The notes under the pieces: model-generated
The model's input: only the letters and a program-made list of their open reading frames with translations
The model's database searches: none
Told to the model about the DNA's origin: nothing
Source of the DNA: an uncultured Clostridia bacterium
GTDB taxonomy: Bacteria; Bacillota; Clostridia; Christensenellales; Borkfalkiaceae
Length of the DNA stretch: 21,089 bases
Assembly (NCBI GenBank): GCA_934249265.1
Contig: CAKQKQ010000028.1
Span: 1 to 21,089 of the forward strand
Direction of reading: 5' to 3'
Position numbers and translations under genes: made by a program
Part shown: one piece after another, positions 1 through 8,318 of the stretch
How the letters are laid out: the number at the start of each line of letters is the position of its first letter
Position numbering within the stretch: the first letter of the stretch is position 1

Positions 1-3000
1 CACATATATTTCACTTCGCCCGCGTTTCCGAATACGAGTTTTCCGTCCTTTACTTCTGCCGTTGCCGCACTCGTCGTGTAAGTCGTAAATTCTTTATAGT
101 CTTCGGTAAAGTCGTAGTCATATTCTTCGCCTTCGATTACGTATCTGTTTTCGTCCTCATCGTCGGTCACGGACGCATCGTCGATGTATACTCTGTTCCC
201 GTCGCTGCCGAGGTTTTCGATACCAACTTGAATAGTTGCCGACTTTACAAGACCAAACGGGAGCGAATACGTCACGAATTCTTCGCTCGTGCTGTCGATT
301 AATTTTTCGGCGTAAACAGTACCCGTAAATGCATCGCGCACAAATAATTTCGCGCTACCCGACACAAGTTTTACTTTTAAATTGAAACTGTAATTGCCGA
401 AAAGTTTGTAAATACCTTGATAAAGCGAACCGTTGCCGTCGATATAACCGGCGTAATCGTTTTGAGTGATTAATTCTTTTGTATCGACCGTATACGCTTG
501 TTTTGTGCCTACTTTTTCGTAGCCTACGTTGCCTGTGTTGCTCCAATAACTTAAGCCCGTAACAAAGTCTGTTTCGTCTTTAAAGCCGTTGCCCTTGTGT
601 ACTTGCTTGTCGAAATCGCCGTTGAGCATCTCGCTCGAACTGTATATCGTGCCTTCTACGTCGTCCCAAACGAGGAAATTAGTCGCTTTTAATTGAATAT
701 TGTTAAGCGTCAAATCAAACGCGCCGAGATATTCGTTGTTTTTAAAGGTTACATTTTTGATAGGACAATAGTTGTTGTCTTCGGTTTGGCTGTAAGTTCC
801 GAACGCGCTCCAACCATAGAACGGGTCGTCGGGCCACGTACCCGAAGCCTTGTGTCCGCCCAACGAACAGTCTTCGATGACTATGTTGCGCGTTTCTTGT
901 TTAGTCATATCGCTTGCAGCCGTACCCCAAGGCATCCACGAAATACCGAAACCGCCGAATAAGAAACTGTGTCTTATGGTAATGTTTTCGGTTGCGTTGT
1001 TTTCTTCGGGCTTGGTAGGACGATAAAACTGTCCTCTTCCGTCTTCATATGCAGTACAAATACCTACGGCGTCGTCGCTCGTGTAAGTGAAACAACGGTC
1101 AATTGTGAGATTTTTACAACTCGTCACCGTAAAGCCGTCACCGGTTATGTTTACCGCTTGTTTTTCGGTAAGGTTGCCGATATATACGTCGTTGTTAAAA
1201 CTCATATAGCAATGCCAGCCGTTGCTGCGCATCAACGTTAAGTCAGTTACATCAACGTGATTATTGCTGTACAAACAAATGGGTATTTGATGTACCCTAT
1301 TTTCTTGTCCTTTTGCAAGACCGGGGTCGCCGACAAAGTAAAGCGGATCTTCCATTTCGCCGCCTACGTCGTTCATACGAATCGTTCCGCCGCCCGTTAT
1401 ACGCACGTTTTCTTTATTGCGAACAAGTATCATTGGGAGGTTAACCGTCGAAAGACCGGTGCACCACACAAGTCCGTCTATATCGACGCTTTGCCCGTAG
1501 GTAACCTTGTCGAACCCTCTTTGATGAACGGGTACGGTTTTATTGAGTTCGTCTTCTCTTTGAGACTGCCATATCACCGCGCCTTTTTCGATTACAAACT
1601 CAAGATTACTGCACAATTCAATGTGAGTGATTACGTATCTTCCGCCGTAAACGCTGTCGTCGCCGGGGATAATTACTTTACCGCCGCCGGCTGCCGCAAC
1701 TGCGTCAATTGCCTTTTGGAAAGCCTCGGTATCGTCGGTAAATCCGTCGCCCTTCGCTCCGTACTCCGTTACGTCTGCAACAAGTTTTATATCCACCGTA
1801 AATCTTTCGGGATCGTTGTTGAAGTCTTGATAGTTTTCAATGGTGAAATGAGTGTCTACCTTTACTCCGTCGATAGATGCGAGGAAATAACTCGATAATT
1901 GAGTTTGAGCCGAATTTTCTTTATACAACGGGAAAGTTGCCTCGAACTTGCCGTTTTCCACTTTTGCCGTGGTGAGTTTTTTAATGTCGGAATAATTTAA
2001 ACTATCCGTATAGTTCTTGGGAGAAGACTGCCAAATAGTTACCGTTTTGCCGTTGTATTCCTCTTTTGCCGTACCTTGTACGGTCACCGTTTTTGCATTA
2101 ACGTCGGCTATACAAGACTCGATATTGCCCGCATAATTATAAATACGCTCTTCTCTTTCAAAAGTTATCGCGTCGATATAAACGTTTCCGTCGGTTGCGT
2201 CCACAAATTCCATTTTGAATTGGCGCAAGTACCCCGTCGGGTTTAAATCGCTTACGTTGAAGTAATAAGTTTGCCAGCCGCCGTTAGACAAAATATCGAA
2301 TTCTTTTGTGAACCAATATCCGTCTGCGCTCGTGCTGGTGCGGAAACTCAATTTAAGTTTGGTCGCCGAAGTTTCGTTGTTCATTCTAACGAGGAAAGTG
2401 TTTCTGAGCGACATATACATGCTGTATTTATGCCCCGGGTTTTCCTCGATTTTGGGCGATTCGATGGCAAAACCTTCGCCCGTAACGTTTGCGACAAGCA
2501 TACCCGAATCGTACTCGGCAGTGCCGCTATAGATAGTCATGCAGTCAACTCCCGCTTTAGAAGAAAATTCTAAATCGGTATAACCGAAATCTTTATAATC
2601 TATCGTCGATTTCGACAACTGTATGTTTTTGACTTTTGCAGGGCAAACGAAAGTGTTTACGCCCGCTTTTGTCCATTTTCTGCCCGCCTCGGGAGAAAGT
2701 TGCTTATACGTAGAACGGCCGTTTACATAGCACACGATAGCGTTTTCGTCAACTATAAACTTTACGTGAACCCAAGTATTTGCCGAAGTGTCGCCGTAGC
2801 CCGAAGCAATTTCCACACGGGAAACAGGGCTTACGTTGGTCGAATTTTTATTAAATAAACGAGCAACGGGGTTTAACGGGTCTCTGTTTGGCGCGATATT
2901 GAAAATGTAAGTACCACCCTCGCCCGTGTGGTTGACTTGAATGTTTATACCCGCGTCGCCTCTTCTCGGTTCGGAATATTGAATGTCGGCTTCGATGGTG

Positions 3001-3770
3001 TTGTAATCGCCAACGTCGTTGCCTAAATACCAAATAACCGAACTGTTGTCGGCGGTTGTAGAATACACCGTTTCATCGCCCTCGGTAGTGGTCTTCCAAG
3101 ACGCGTCTACGCTCCATTCGGACAATACGGGTTGCTCAAAACCGACAGAAATGTCTTTTACTTGCACTTCTTCAAAAGAAGAAATTACTTTAAGTTTTGT
3201 CCACGTAACGCTACCGAAACCCGTAGCCTCGATATATTTATTTCCGTTTACGTACATTACCAAAATATCGTCCACCAAAGTAAGTTTTACGTCAATCCAA
3301 GTATCTTTACCGAACCCGTCGGCTCTGTTTAAACGCGGCGATTCGCCGAGTGTGGTATAACCTTTGCCGCCGATTAATTTTTGAGCGCGGAAAAACGGTT
3401 TAGCACTTTCGTCGTTGTAATATTGACCGCAGTTGAGATACATTCTCGCGATGAAAAACATGCTGTCATCGTAAAAAACTTGAAATCCCATGTACGCGCT
3501 ACCGCCGTCGGTGGGGTTGTTTTTGTACAAAAATTTCGCGCTGACCGTGTTTATATTGTCAAGCGAATTTTTGTAAGCAATGGTCGATTCGCCTACGTTT
3601 GTCGAAGTATAAACTCCGTCGTCGTCAAGCGTGTAACCGCTCGGCTCGAATGCAGTGTAGTCCGTTTCGGCGTTTACCTTGGGCGTTTTTACGCTGAAAG
3701 TAAACCCTAAAAGCGAAACCGCAAGCATAATCGTAGCAACGAAAAGCCAAACGTTTTTTGCCTTAATCAT
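1..3770 (-). CDS. Large secreted multidomain GH28-like (pectate lyase superfamily) beta-helix protein, 3' end missing
   Basis: I translated 1256 codons from ATG at 3770 to the left edge and found no stop, so the C-terminus is outside the window. A GGAGG lies 10 nt before the start. Residues 1-35 are a signal peptide (basic start, hydrophobic core, A-E-T after the likely cleavage site), so the protein is exported. Order seen: two LamG/concanavalin-like domains (about 36-213 and 214-392), a galactose-binding-like domain (396-540), a linker domain (545-655), a right-handed beta-helix (665-1040) opening with the usual 'YGAKGDGFTDDTEAFQKAI', a CBM-like domain (1050-1212), then the start of another module. 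The GH28 acid triad positions are D878 and D899/D900, spaced 21/22 as in polygalacturonases; the GHG histidine is not present (GGFG, 939-942). It is a paralogue of the next gene upstream and 104 bp behind it. Substrate is unknown; pectin-type or other uronate/rhamnose glycan is inferred. Confidence 0.85.
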   Translation of the reverse strand, partial: MIKAKNVWLFVATIMLAVSLLGFTFSVKTPKVNAETDYTAFEPSGYTLDDDGVYTSTNVGESTIAYKNSLDNINTVSAKFLYKNNPTDGGSAYMGFQVFYDDSMFFIARMYLNCGQYYNDESAKPFFRAQKLIGGKGYTTLGESPRLNRADGFGKDTWIDVKLTLVDDILVMYVNGNKYIEATGFGSVTWTKLKVISSFEEVQVKDISVGFEQPVLSEWSVDASWKTTTEGDETVYSTTADNSSVIWYLGNDVGDYNTIEADIQYSEPRRGDAGINIQVNHTGEGGTYIFNIAPNRDPLNPVARLFNKNSTNVSPVSRVEIASGYGDTSANTWVHVKFIVDENAIVCYVNGRSTYKQLSPEAGRKWTKAGVNTFVCPAKVKNIQLSKSTIDYKDFGYTDLEFSSKAGVDCMTIYSGTAEYDSGMLVANVTGEGFAIESPKIEENPGHKYSMYMSLRNTFLVRMNNETSATKLKLSFRTSTSADGYWFTKEFDILSNGGWQTYYFNVSDLNPTGYLRQFKMEFVDATDGNVYIDAITFEREERIYNYAGNIESCIADVNAKTVTVQGTAKEEYNGKTVTIWQSSPKNYTDSLNYSDIKKLTTAKVENGKFEATFPLYKENSAQTQLSSYFLASIDGVKVDTHFTIENYQDFNNDPERFTVDIKLVADVTEYGAKGDGFTDDTEAFQKAIDAVAAAGGGKVIIPGDDSVYGGRYVITHIELCSNLEFVIEKGAVIWQSQREDELNKTVPVHQRGFDKVTYGQSVDIDGLVWCTGLSTVNLPMILVRNKENVRITGGGTIRMNDVGGEMEDPLYFVGDPGLAKGQENRVHQIPICLYSNNHVDVTDLTLMRSNGWHCYMSFNNDVYIGNLTEKQAVNITGDGFTVTSCKNLTIDRCFTYTSDDAVGICTAYEDGRGQFYRPTKPEENNATENITIRHSFLFGGFGISWMPWGTAASDMTKQETRNIVIEDCSLGGHKASGTWPDDPFYGWSAFGTYSQTEDNNYCPIKNVTFKNNEYLGAFDLTLNNIQLKATNFLVWDDVEGTIYSSSEMLNGDFDKQVHKGNGFKDETDFVTGLSYWSNTGNVGYEKVGTKQAYTVDTKELITQNDYAGYIDGNGSLYQGIYKLFGNYSFNLKVKLVSGSAKLFVRDAFTGTVYAEKLIDSTSEEFVTYSLPFGLVKSATIQVGIENLGSDGNRVYIDDASVTDDEDENRYVIEGEEYDYDFTEDYKEFTTYTTSAATAEVKDGKLVFGNAGEVKYM

Positions 3771-3874
3771 ATTAATTTTTCCTCCGTTTTTCGTCTTTAA
3801 GACGTTTATTCCGACCGAACTATATAATCTGTCGGTTATTATTTTACTAAAATTTTCTTGGCAAAATTTTGAAA
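3771..3874 (-). other. Intercistronic spacer with three small hairpins between the two GH28-like genes
   Basis: The 104-bp spacer holds an AT-only hairpin (AAAATTTT 3849-3856 with AAAATTTT 3863-3870), a weak CCGAC/GTCGG stem (3811-3815 with 3831-3835) and a perfect 13-bp palindrome CGTCTTTAAGACG (3792-3804) just ahead of the GGAGG of the downstream gene. None has a GC-rich stem followed by a T run, so I do not call a terminator. The hairpins could affect mRNA processing or the relative expression of the two paralogues; that is inference. Confidence 0.35.
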
Positions 3875-6800
3875 TTATCTTGCTTGCTTTCTCTTTTTCT
3901 TAAATATCGTAAACGCCGCAATTAGCGTAATTAAAGAAATCATTATATTTCCGCTCGCTAAATCGCCGCCGCAACCCTTTTTAGATTTTGCGGGAATTTT
4001 TAAATCGGCGATTTCGTTGTGGTCTATATCGAAGTTTTTACCGCACTCGCTGCAATGATAATGCCCTTTTGTGCCGTTTTTGCCCGCTTTTGCGGGTACT
4101 TCGTCTATCCATTCGCCGTAAACGTGGTCGCCTTGCACGGTGTAATATTCGCTGCCCTTTTCTCCGCATTTACTGCAAGCGTAATAATACTCCGATTCGC
4201 CTTTGCACGTTCCCGCTTTCTTTAAATATTTGCTCGAAATATCTTTTTTGCTGAAATCGTGGCTTACTTCTCTCACGTGCGAACAATATTTACACGTTGC
4301 GTCGCAGTCGTTGTCATATTCGTGTGTACAAACCTTTAAACTTGCTATAGCGGCAGTCAAATATTCTTTGGCTTGCTTTATTTCGTCGATTTTTGCGTTG
4401 ACGTTGTCGTAAGTTTTTTGCGCCGACTCTTTAACGGTCACAAACATTTGATACGATGCCGTCGTATAGCCGTCGTCCGTGTATCCGTTTGCTTTGTCGA
4501 GTTCGGCTTTAAGTTGAGATTTCGCCTCGTCATATAAATCGCTTTCTTCCGCTTTTATCACGCTTGCGTCGTCCAAATATACCGCAGTGTTTTTATCTCC
4601 GATATGTTCTACACCCAAAGCGTATACTCCGTCTTTATCGACAGTGAACGCAAAAGTGTATACCGCATAATCTTGAGTTGCCGTCACTTCTTTTTTGCCG
4701 ATTTCGTTCACTTTTCCTTCGTCGGCAACGTGTTTTTTCATTTCGGGCAAACCGACGTATAAATTAGTCGTGCCGCCCTCGCCTTTTATCGTCATGGACA
4801 ACTTGTAAGTGCCCGCCTTTAAATATATGCCTTGATAAAGTATTCCGTCGCCTTTTATATAACCGGCGTAATCTTTTACGGTCGAAGTTTTGTTGTCGTG
4901 AACAGAAGTTTTGGTCTTCGTTCCGCGTTGAATATACCCGAACTCGCCGTCGCCTATTGTAGACCAATAAGACAAGCCCGATACCCACTCTTCTTCGCCT
5001 TCATAGCGGTAAACTCTTTCAAAACTTTCGTTGTAGAATTTGTTTGCGCCTATAAGTTCGGCGTCGGCAGTGAGGAAATTAGTCGCCACCGCTCTGTTGT
5101 TGTATCCGTATACGCCCAAAGCGACTGTTTTTGTTCCGTGCCAATAAATATTGTTGAATAAATATACGTCTTGAATTACCGAATAGTCGTCGCCTTCGCC
5201 GTTCCAAACGTCGTAACTGCTTCCTTTGCTCGTTCCGTAAAACGGATTATCTACCCACGCGCCTATGTCTTGACCCGTGCCGCCGATATAGTTGTTGTAA
5301 GCAACGATGTTTTTAGTCGCCATCACCGAAGAATCGCTGTGGTTTGACGCCCAAACGCAGAATACCATACCCAAACCGCCGCGAAGTTGGTTAAACGCAA
5401 TTTCTACGTTGCTCGTGCCTCTTGTTCCGTCTACGTCGGGCTTGTTCCAGTCGTAAGATTTTCTCGGGTCAAGATATACGCTGTTGAGCGTAATTGCGTC
5501 GTCGTTACCGAACAAACGGTTGCATGCAAGTAAAACGTTTTTCGCGTTTGTCAAACCTATGCCGTCGCTGTTTGAATCGGTGGGTTGTTTAAGCGTTACT
5601 CCGCCGACGAATAAATTTTCGGCGAGGTTTGTCGTGATATGCCAATTTTGCGCGCGCATTATCGTAAAGTCGGTCAATTCGATATTTTTAGACTGAGAAA
5701 CGAATACCGGACTTAAATGTATCGTATGGCTGCACGCCGCGCTGTAATTGGGGTCGATTAATTTTAACGGATTAGTCTCTATCGAGCCGTTATCTTCCAT
5801 TCTAATCGTGCCTTTACCCGTCAATTTTGCGTTGGTTACGTTTCTGAAAAGCACGAGAGGACGGTTTTTATTGTTTGCCGAATTCCACATTATGCCGCTG
5901 TTTACGACGTTATGTCCCAATACCACGTCGTATTTATAATCGGACACCTTTGCCGACTGCCAAAGAACCGCGCCTTCTTCCAAATGCAACTCAACGTTGC
6001 TTTTTACTTCCAAATTGGTCACGATATATCTTTTGCCGTAAGTATCGTTATTTCCCGTAACAACTACTTTGCCGCCGCCTTGTGCCGCCACGTAGTCGAT
6101 TGCCGCTTGGATTGCGTCGTTGTCGTTTGTAAAGCCGTCGCCCTTTGCGTTAAACGGCGCGTCTGTGACCTTTACCGTGAGCGAAGGTAAATCGAAAGCA
6201 TAGGGATTTTCCACAAAGTCTTTCCAATTTTCTATATTGAACGTTTTTGAAAGTTTTACTCCGTCAACTGCGGCGATAAACAAACTCGTCAAATGACAAT
6301 AATCGCCGCTGTAAAGGGGGAACGAGACGCTGAAATTTCCGTTTTCGTCCGCTTGCGTCCTCGCGATATACGACATCATATAATCTTCGGAAAAGTCGAG
6401 CGACTCAAAAATATTGCATACGTCGGTTGTGTACAACGTCACTTGTTTGTCGGCATATTCCTTTTTAAGTTTACCTTCAAACGTGACCGTTTGTTTGTCT
6501 TTGTTTGCCGTCAAACTGTATCTTTCGGCGGCGTAATCGTAAATGGGGTCTTCTCTTTCAAACGAAATTTCGTTGATGTAAGCCGCGCCGCTACTCACGG
6601 GGAACTCGAATTTTATTTCAGTAATCATTCCGCTTAAATCCATATCAGAAAAATTAAAGAAATAATTGTTAAGTCCTTTTTCGTCGGCGTTTATATCGAA
6701 CGTCTTTTCCGTCCATTCTTCAACGGCGGTTGTCTTTACGGATATTTTTACTATTTCCGCACTCGAAGCGTTTTGCATGCAAACTCTTATCGTATTTCTA

Positions 6801-8194
6801 ACCGAAATCTCCGCGCTGTAGTGATTTCCTACAATAGTCGAAGGAAGTACGTAAACGGTAGGATTTTGTCCGTCGAATGCGACGTTTACTTTTTGATTAT
6901 CTTTATCGTAAGCGACGGTAGCGTTTTCCGCAGTAACCGCAGCCACGCCCCTTTCATCGCTGAAACTTAAATCGGCATAACCCATTTCAATATAATTCAA
7001 TTGTTCTTTGCCAAAAGTCATGCCCTTAAACGACGCTTTTACGTCGTAATTGTAAATTGCAAATCTGGGATTTACAAAAGTATAACCGTAAGTATCGAAA
7101 TGCGACACGCAAAGTTTGCCGTTGATATAAAACGCCAACGCGTCTTTCTCGAAAACGACTTTTGCGTTGTTCCAAATCCCGAAGTCGGCGGCTTCGTTGC
7201 CGTCGTTCGTCTCGTAATTTACCGCTTGCAATTTAACGGGATTTTTGCCGTTTGAGTAATAGTAAATATAAGCGGCGTCGAAATACGGCTTTATGCTAAA
7301 CTCGAAAAACGTTCCGCTGTTTCCGTCGGGATAAACCATAACGCCGAAATTCTTTGCGTCGTAGCCGTCGAATTTGCCGTCTTCTCTAAACGAATAAGTC
7401 ATTGTGTTGACGTCGGAGTGATTTTCGTAATTCGTCATCCAAACGCCCGCTTGCGGGTCGGTGCTGTTTCTTTTGTATACCTCTTCGCCGTCCTCTTGCA
7501 CTATATCGTAATATTTCCCCGTATCCCAAATGGGCTTACCGAAATCGGAATAATCGATTATTTCGTTTTTAAAAGTAATGTTTTTAAAAGACGCTTTTAC
7601 GTCGTAATTGTAAATTTTAACGGTAAAATTATCAAAAGTGTTGCCGAAAGTGTTAAAACTCGTCAAAACTTTGACGTCGTTTATGTAAAACGCCAACAAA
7701 TCTTTTTCAAAAATCAATTTTACGTTGACCCAAACGCCGAAATCGGCAGTTTCGTTGCCGTCGCCGCTTTCATAGTTTTCACCGCCGAGTCTTTGCTCTT
7801 GACCGTTCGCATTGTAGAATATATAAGCGGCGTCCCACACGGGTTTTATTCTAAACTCGAAATACTCTGTTTCGCTGCCGTTTAGGTAAATAAACACGCC
7901 GAAATTCTTTTCGCCGTACTCGTCGAATCTACCGTCTTCTCTGAATGAATAAGTCATTGTATTGGCGTTTTCCACAGCCGATTTATAGGTCATCCACACA
8001 CCCGCTTTAGGTTCGGTCGAATTGCGCGAATATACCGTGTCGCCGTCCTCGGTCGTTATATCGTAATATTTACCGCCATCGAAGTCGGTTTCGGCTGCCG
8101 CTTTTTTAAGTTCGGCAAAATTTGCCGTAAACAAACAAAGCGATAACGCGAAAACCAAAAACAAGGCGAATACAAACGTCCTTCTTTTTGTCAT
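3875..8194 (-). CDS. 1439-residue surface GH28-like beta-helix protein with carbohydrate-binding repeats, FIVAR-like region, CxxC-rich region and C-terminal membrane tail
   Basis: Start at 8194 is preceded by AAGGAG 7 nt upstream. Residues 1-34 form a signal peptide ending near KKAAAET. Two clearly related LamG-like repeats follow (about 41-212 and 226-397; both contain GKYYDI, RNST, MTYSFREDG, KNFGV, YNYDVKASFK), then a galactose-binding-like domain (408-548), a linker domain (550-665), a beta-helix (672-1045), a CBM4/9-like domain (1050-1215), a helical FIVAR-like stretch (1217-1287) and a region of CxxC knuckles (C1289, 1297, 1301, 1304, 1330, 1340, 1343, 1381, 1384). The end is KSKKGCGG, a hydrophobic segment (1415-1431) and KKKRKQAR. 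The GH28 acid triad is kept: D877 and D898/D899; the GHG histidine is replaced (GGLG, 939-942). It likely acts at the cell surface on a plant or host glycan. Probably cotranscribed with the oxidoreductase (124 bp upstream). Fold and location are well supported; substrate and activity are not. Confidence 0.87.
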   Translation of the reverse strand: MTKRRTFVFALFLVFALSLCLFTANFAELKKAAAETDFDGGKYYDITTEDGDTVYSRNSTEPKAGVWMTYKSAVENANTMTYSFREDGRFDEYGEKNFGVFIYLNGSETEYFEFRIKPVWDAAYIFYNANGQEQRLGGENYESGDGNETADFGVWVNVKLIFEKDLLAFYINDVKVLTSFNTFGNTFDNFTVKIYNYDVKASFKNITFKNEIIDYSDFGKPIWDTGKYYDIVQEDGEEVYKRNSTDPQAGVWMTNYENHSDVNTMTYSFREDGKFDGYDAKNFGVMVYPDGNSGTFFEFSIKPYFDAAYIYYYSNGKNPVKLQAVNYETNDGNEAADFGIWNNAKVVFEKDALAFYINGKLCVSHFDTYGYTFVNPRFAIYNYDVKASFKGMTFGKEQLNYIEMGYADLSFSDERGVAAVTAENATVAYDKDNQKVNVAFDGQNPTVYVLPSTIVGNHYSAEISVRNTIRVCMQNASSAEIVKISVKTTAVEEWTEKTFDINADEKGLNNYFFNFSDMDLSGMITEIKFEFPVSSGAAYINEISFEREDPIYDYAAERYSLTANKDKQTVTFEGKLKKEYADKQVTLYTTDVCNIFESLDFSEDYMMSYIARTQADENGNFSVSFPLYSGDYCHLTSLFIAAVDGVKLSKTFNIENWKDFVENPYAFDLPSLTVKVTDAPFNAKGDGFTNDNDAIQAAIDYVAAQGGGKVVVTGNNDTYGKRYIVTNLEVKSNVELHLEEGAVLWQSAKVSDYKYDVVLGHNVVNSGIMWNSANNKNRPLVLFRNVTNAKLTGKGTIRMEDNGSIETNPLKLIDPNYSAACSHTIHLSPVFVSQSKNIELTDFTIMRAQNWHITTNLAENLFVGGVTLKQPTDSNSDGIGLTNAKNVLLACNRLFGNDDAITLNSVYLDPRKSYDWNKPDVDGTRGTSNVEIAFNQLRGGLGMVFCVWASNHSDSSVMATKNIVAYNNYIGGTGQDIGAWVDNPFYGTSKGSSYDVWNGEGDDYSVIQDVYLFNNIYWHGTKTVALGVYGYNNRAVATNFLTADAELIGANKFYNESFERVYRYEGEEEWVSGLSYWSTIGDGEFGYIQRGTKTKTSVHDNKTSTVKDYAGYIKGDGILYQGIYLKAGTYKLSMTIKGEGGTTNLYVGLPEMKKHVADEGKVNEIGKKEVTATQDYAVYTFAFTVDKDGVYALGVEHIGDKNTAVYLDDASVIKAEESDLYDEAKSQLKAELDKANGYTDDGYTTASYQMFVTVKESAQKTYDNVNAKIDEIKQAKEYLTAAIASLKVCTHEYDNDCDATCKYCSHVREVSHDFSKKDISSKYLKKAGTCKGESEYYYACSKCGEKGSEYYTVQGDHVYGEWIDEVPAKAGKNGTKGHYHCSECGKNFDIDHNEIADLKIPAKSKKGCGGDLASGNIMISLITLIAAFTIFKKKRKQAR

Positions 8195-8318
8195 AATTTT
8201 ACTCCTTAATACATTTTTACTTATTATTTTACGTCGTTTTTATAGTTGATTTTTACGCCGTTTTATATTTAATGCGATTAACTCGGCGATTTTCATTGCG
8301 CCGTTATAAAAACGATAT
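8195..8318 (-). other. Intercistronic spacer, oxidoreductase to GH28-like gene
   Basis: This 124-bp spacer has a CGGCG/CGCCG hairpin (8284-8288 with 8299-8303, loop 10) starting about 16 nt after the oxidoreductase stop, with no T run, so read-through into the GH28-like gene is expected. I see no convincing promoter. The AAGGAG of the downstream gene lies at its 3' end. Confidence 0.3.

Noticed and set aside
1257..1898. 213-codon open frame on the plus strand, and similar plus-strand frames at 7418-7885, 18677-19189 and 20148-20642
   Set aside because: They lie fully or nearly so inside strongly supported minus-strand genes, have no ribosome sites and give low-complexity or domain-less proteins; they are antisense shadows of the codon bias.
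3792..3870. Terminator between the two GH28-like genes
   Set aside because: The hairpins are AT-only or short and none is followed by a T run on the minus strand, so cotranscription is the simpler reading.
8268..8282. Third copy of the dispersed 19-mer (AATGCGATTA)
   Set aside because: Only about ten bases match and a base is missing; expected by chance in AT-rich spacers.
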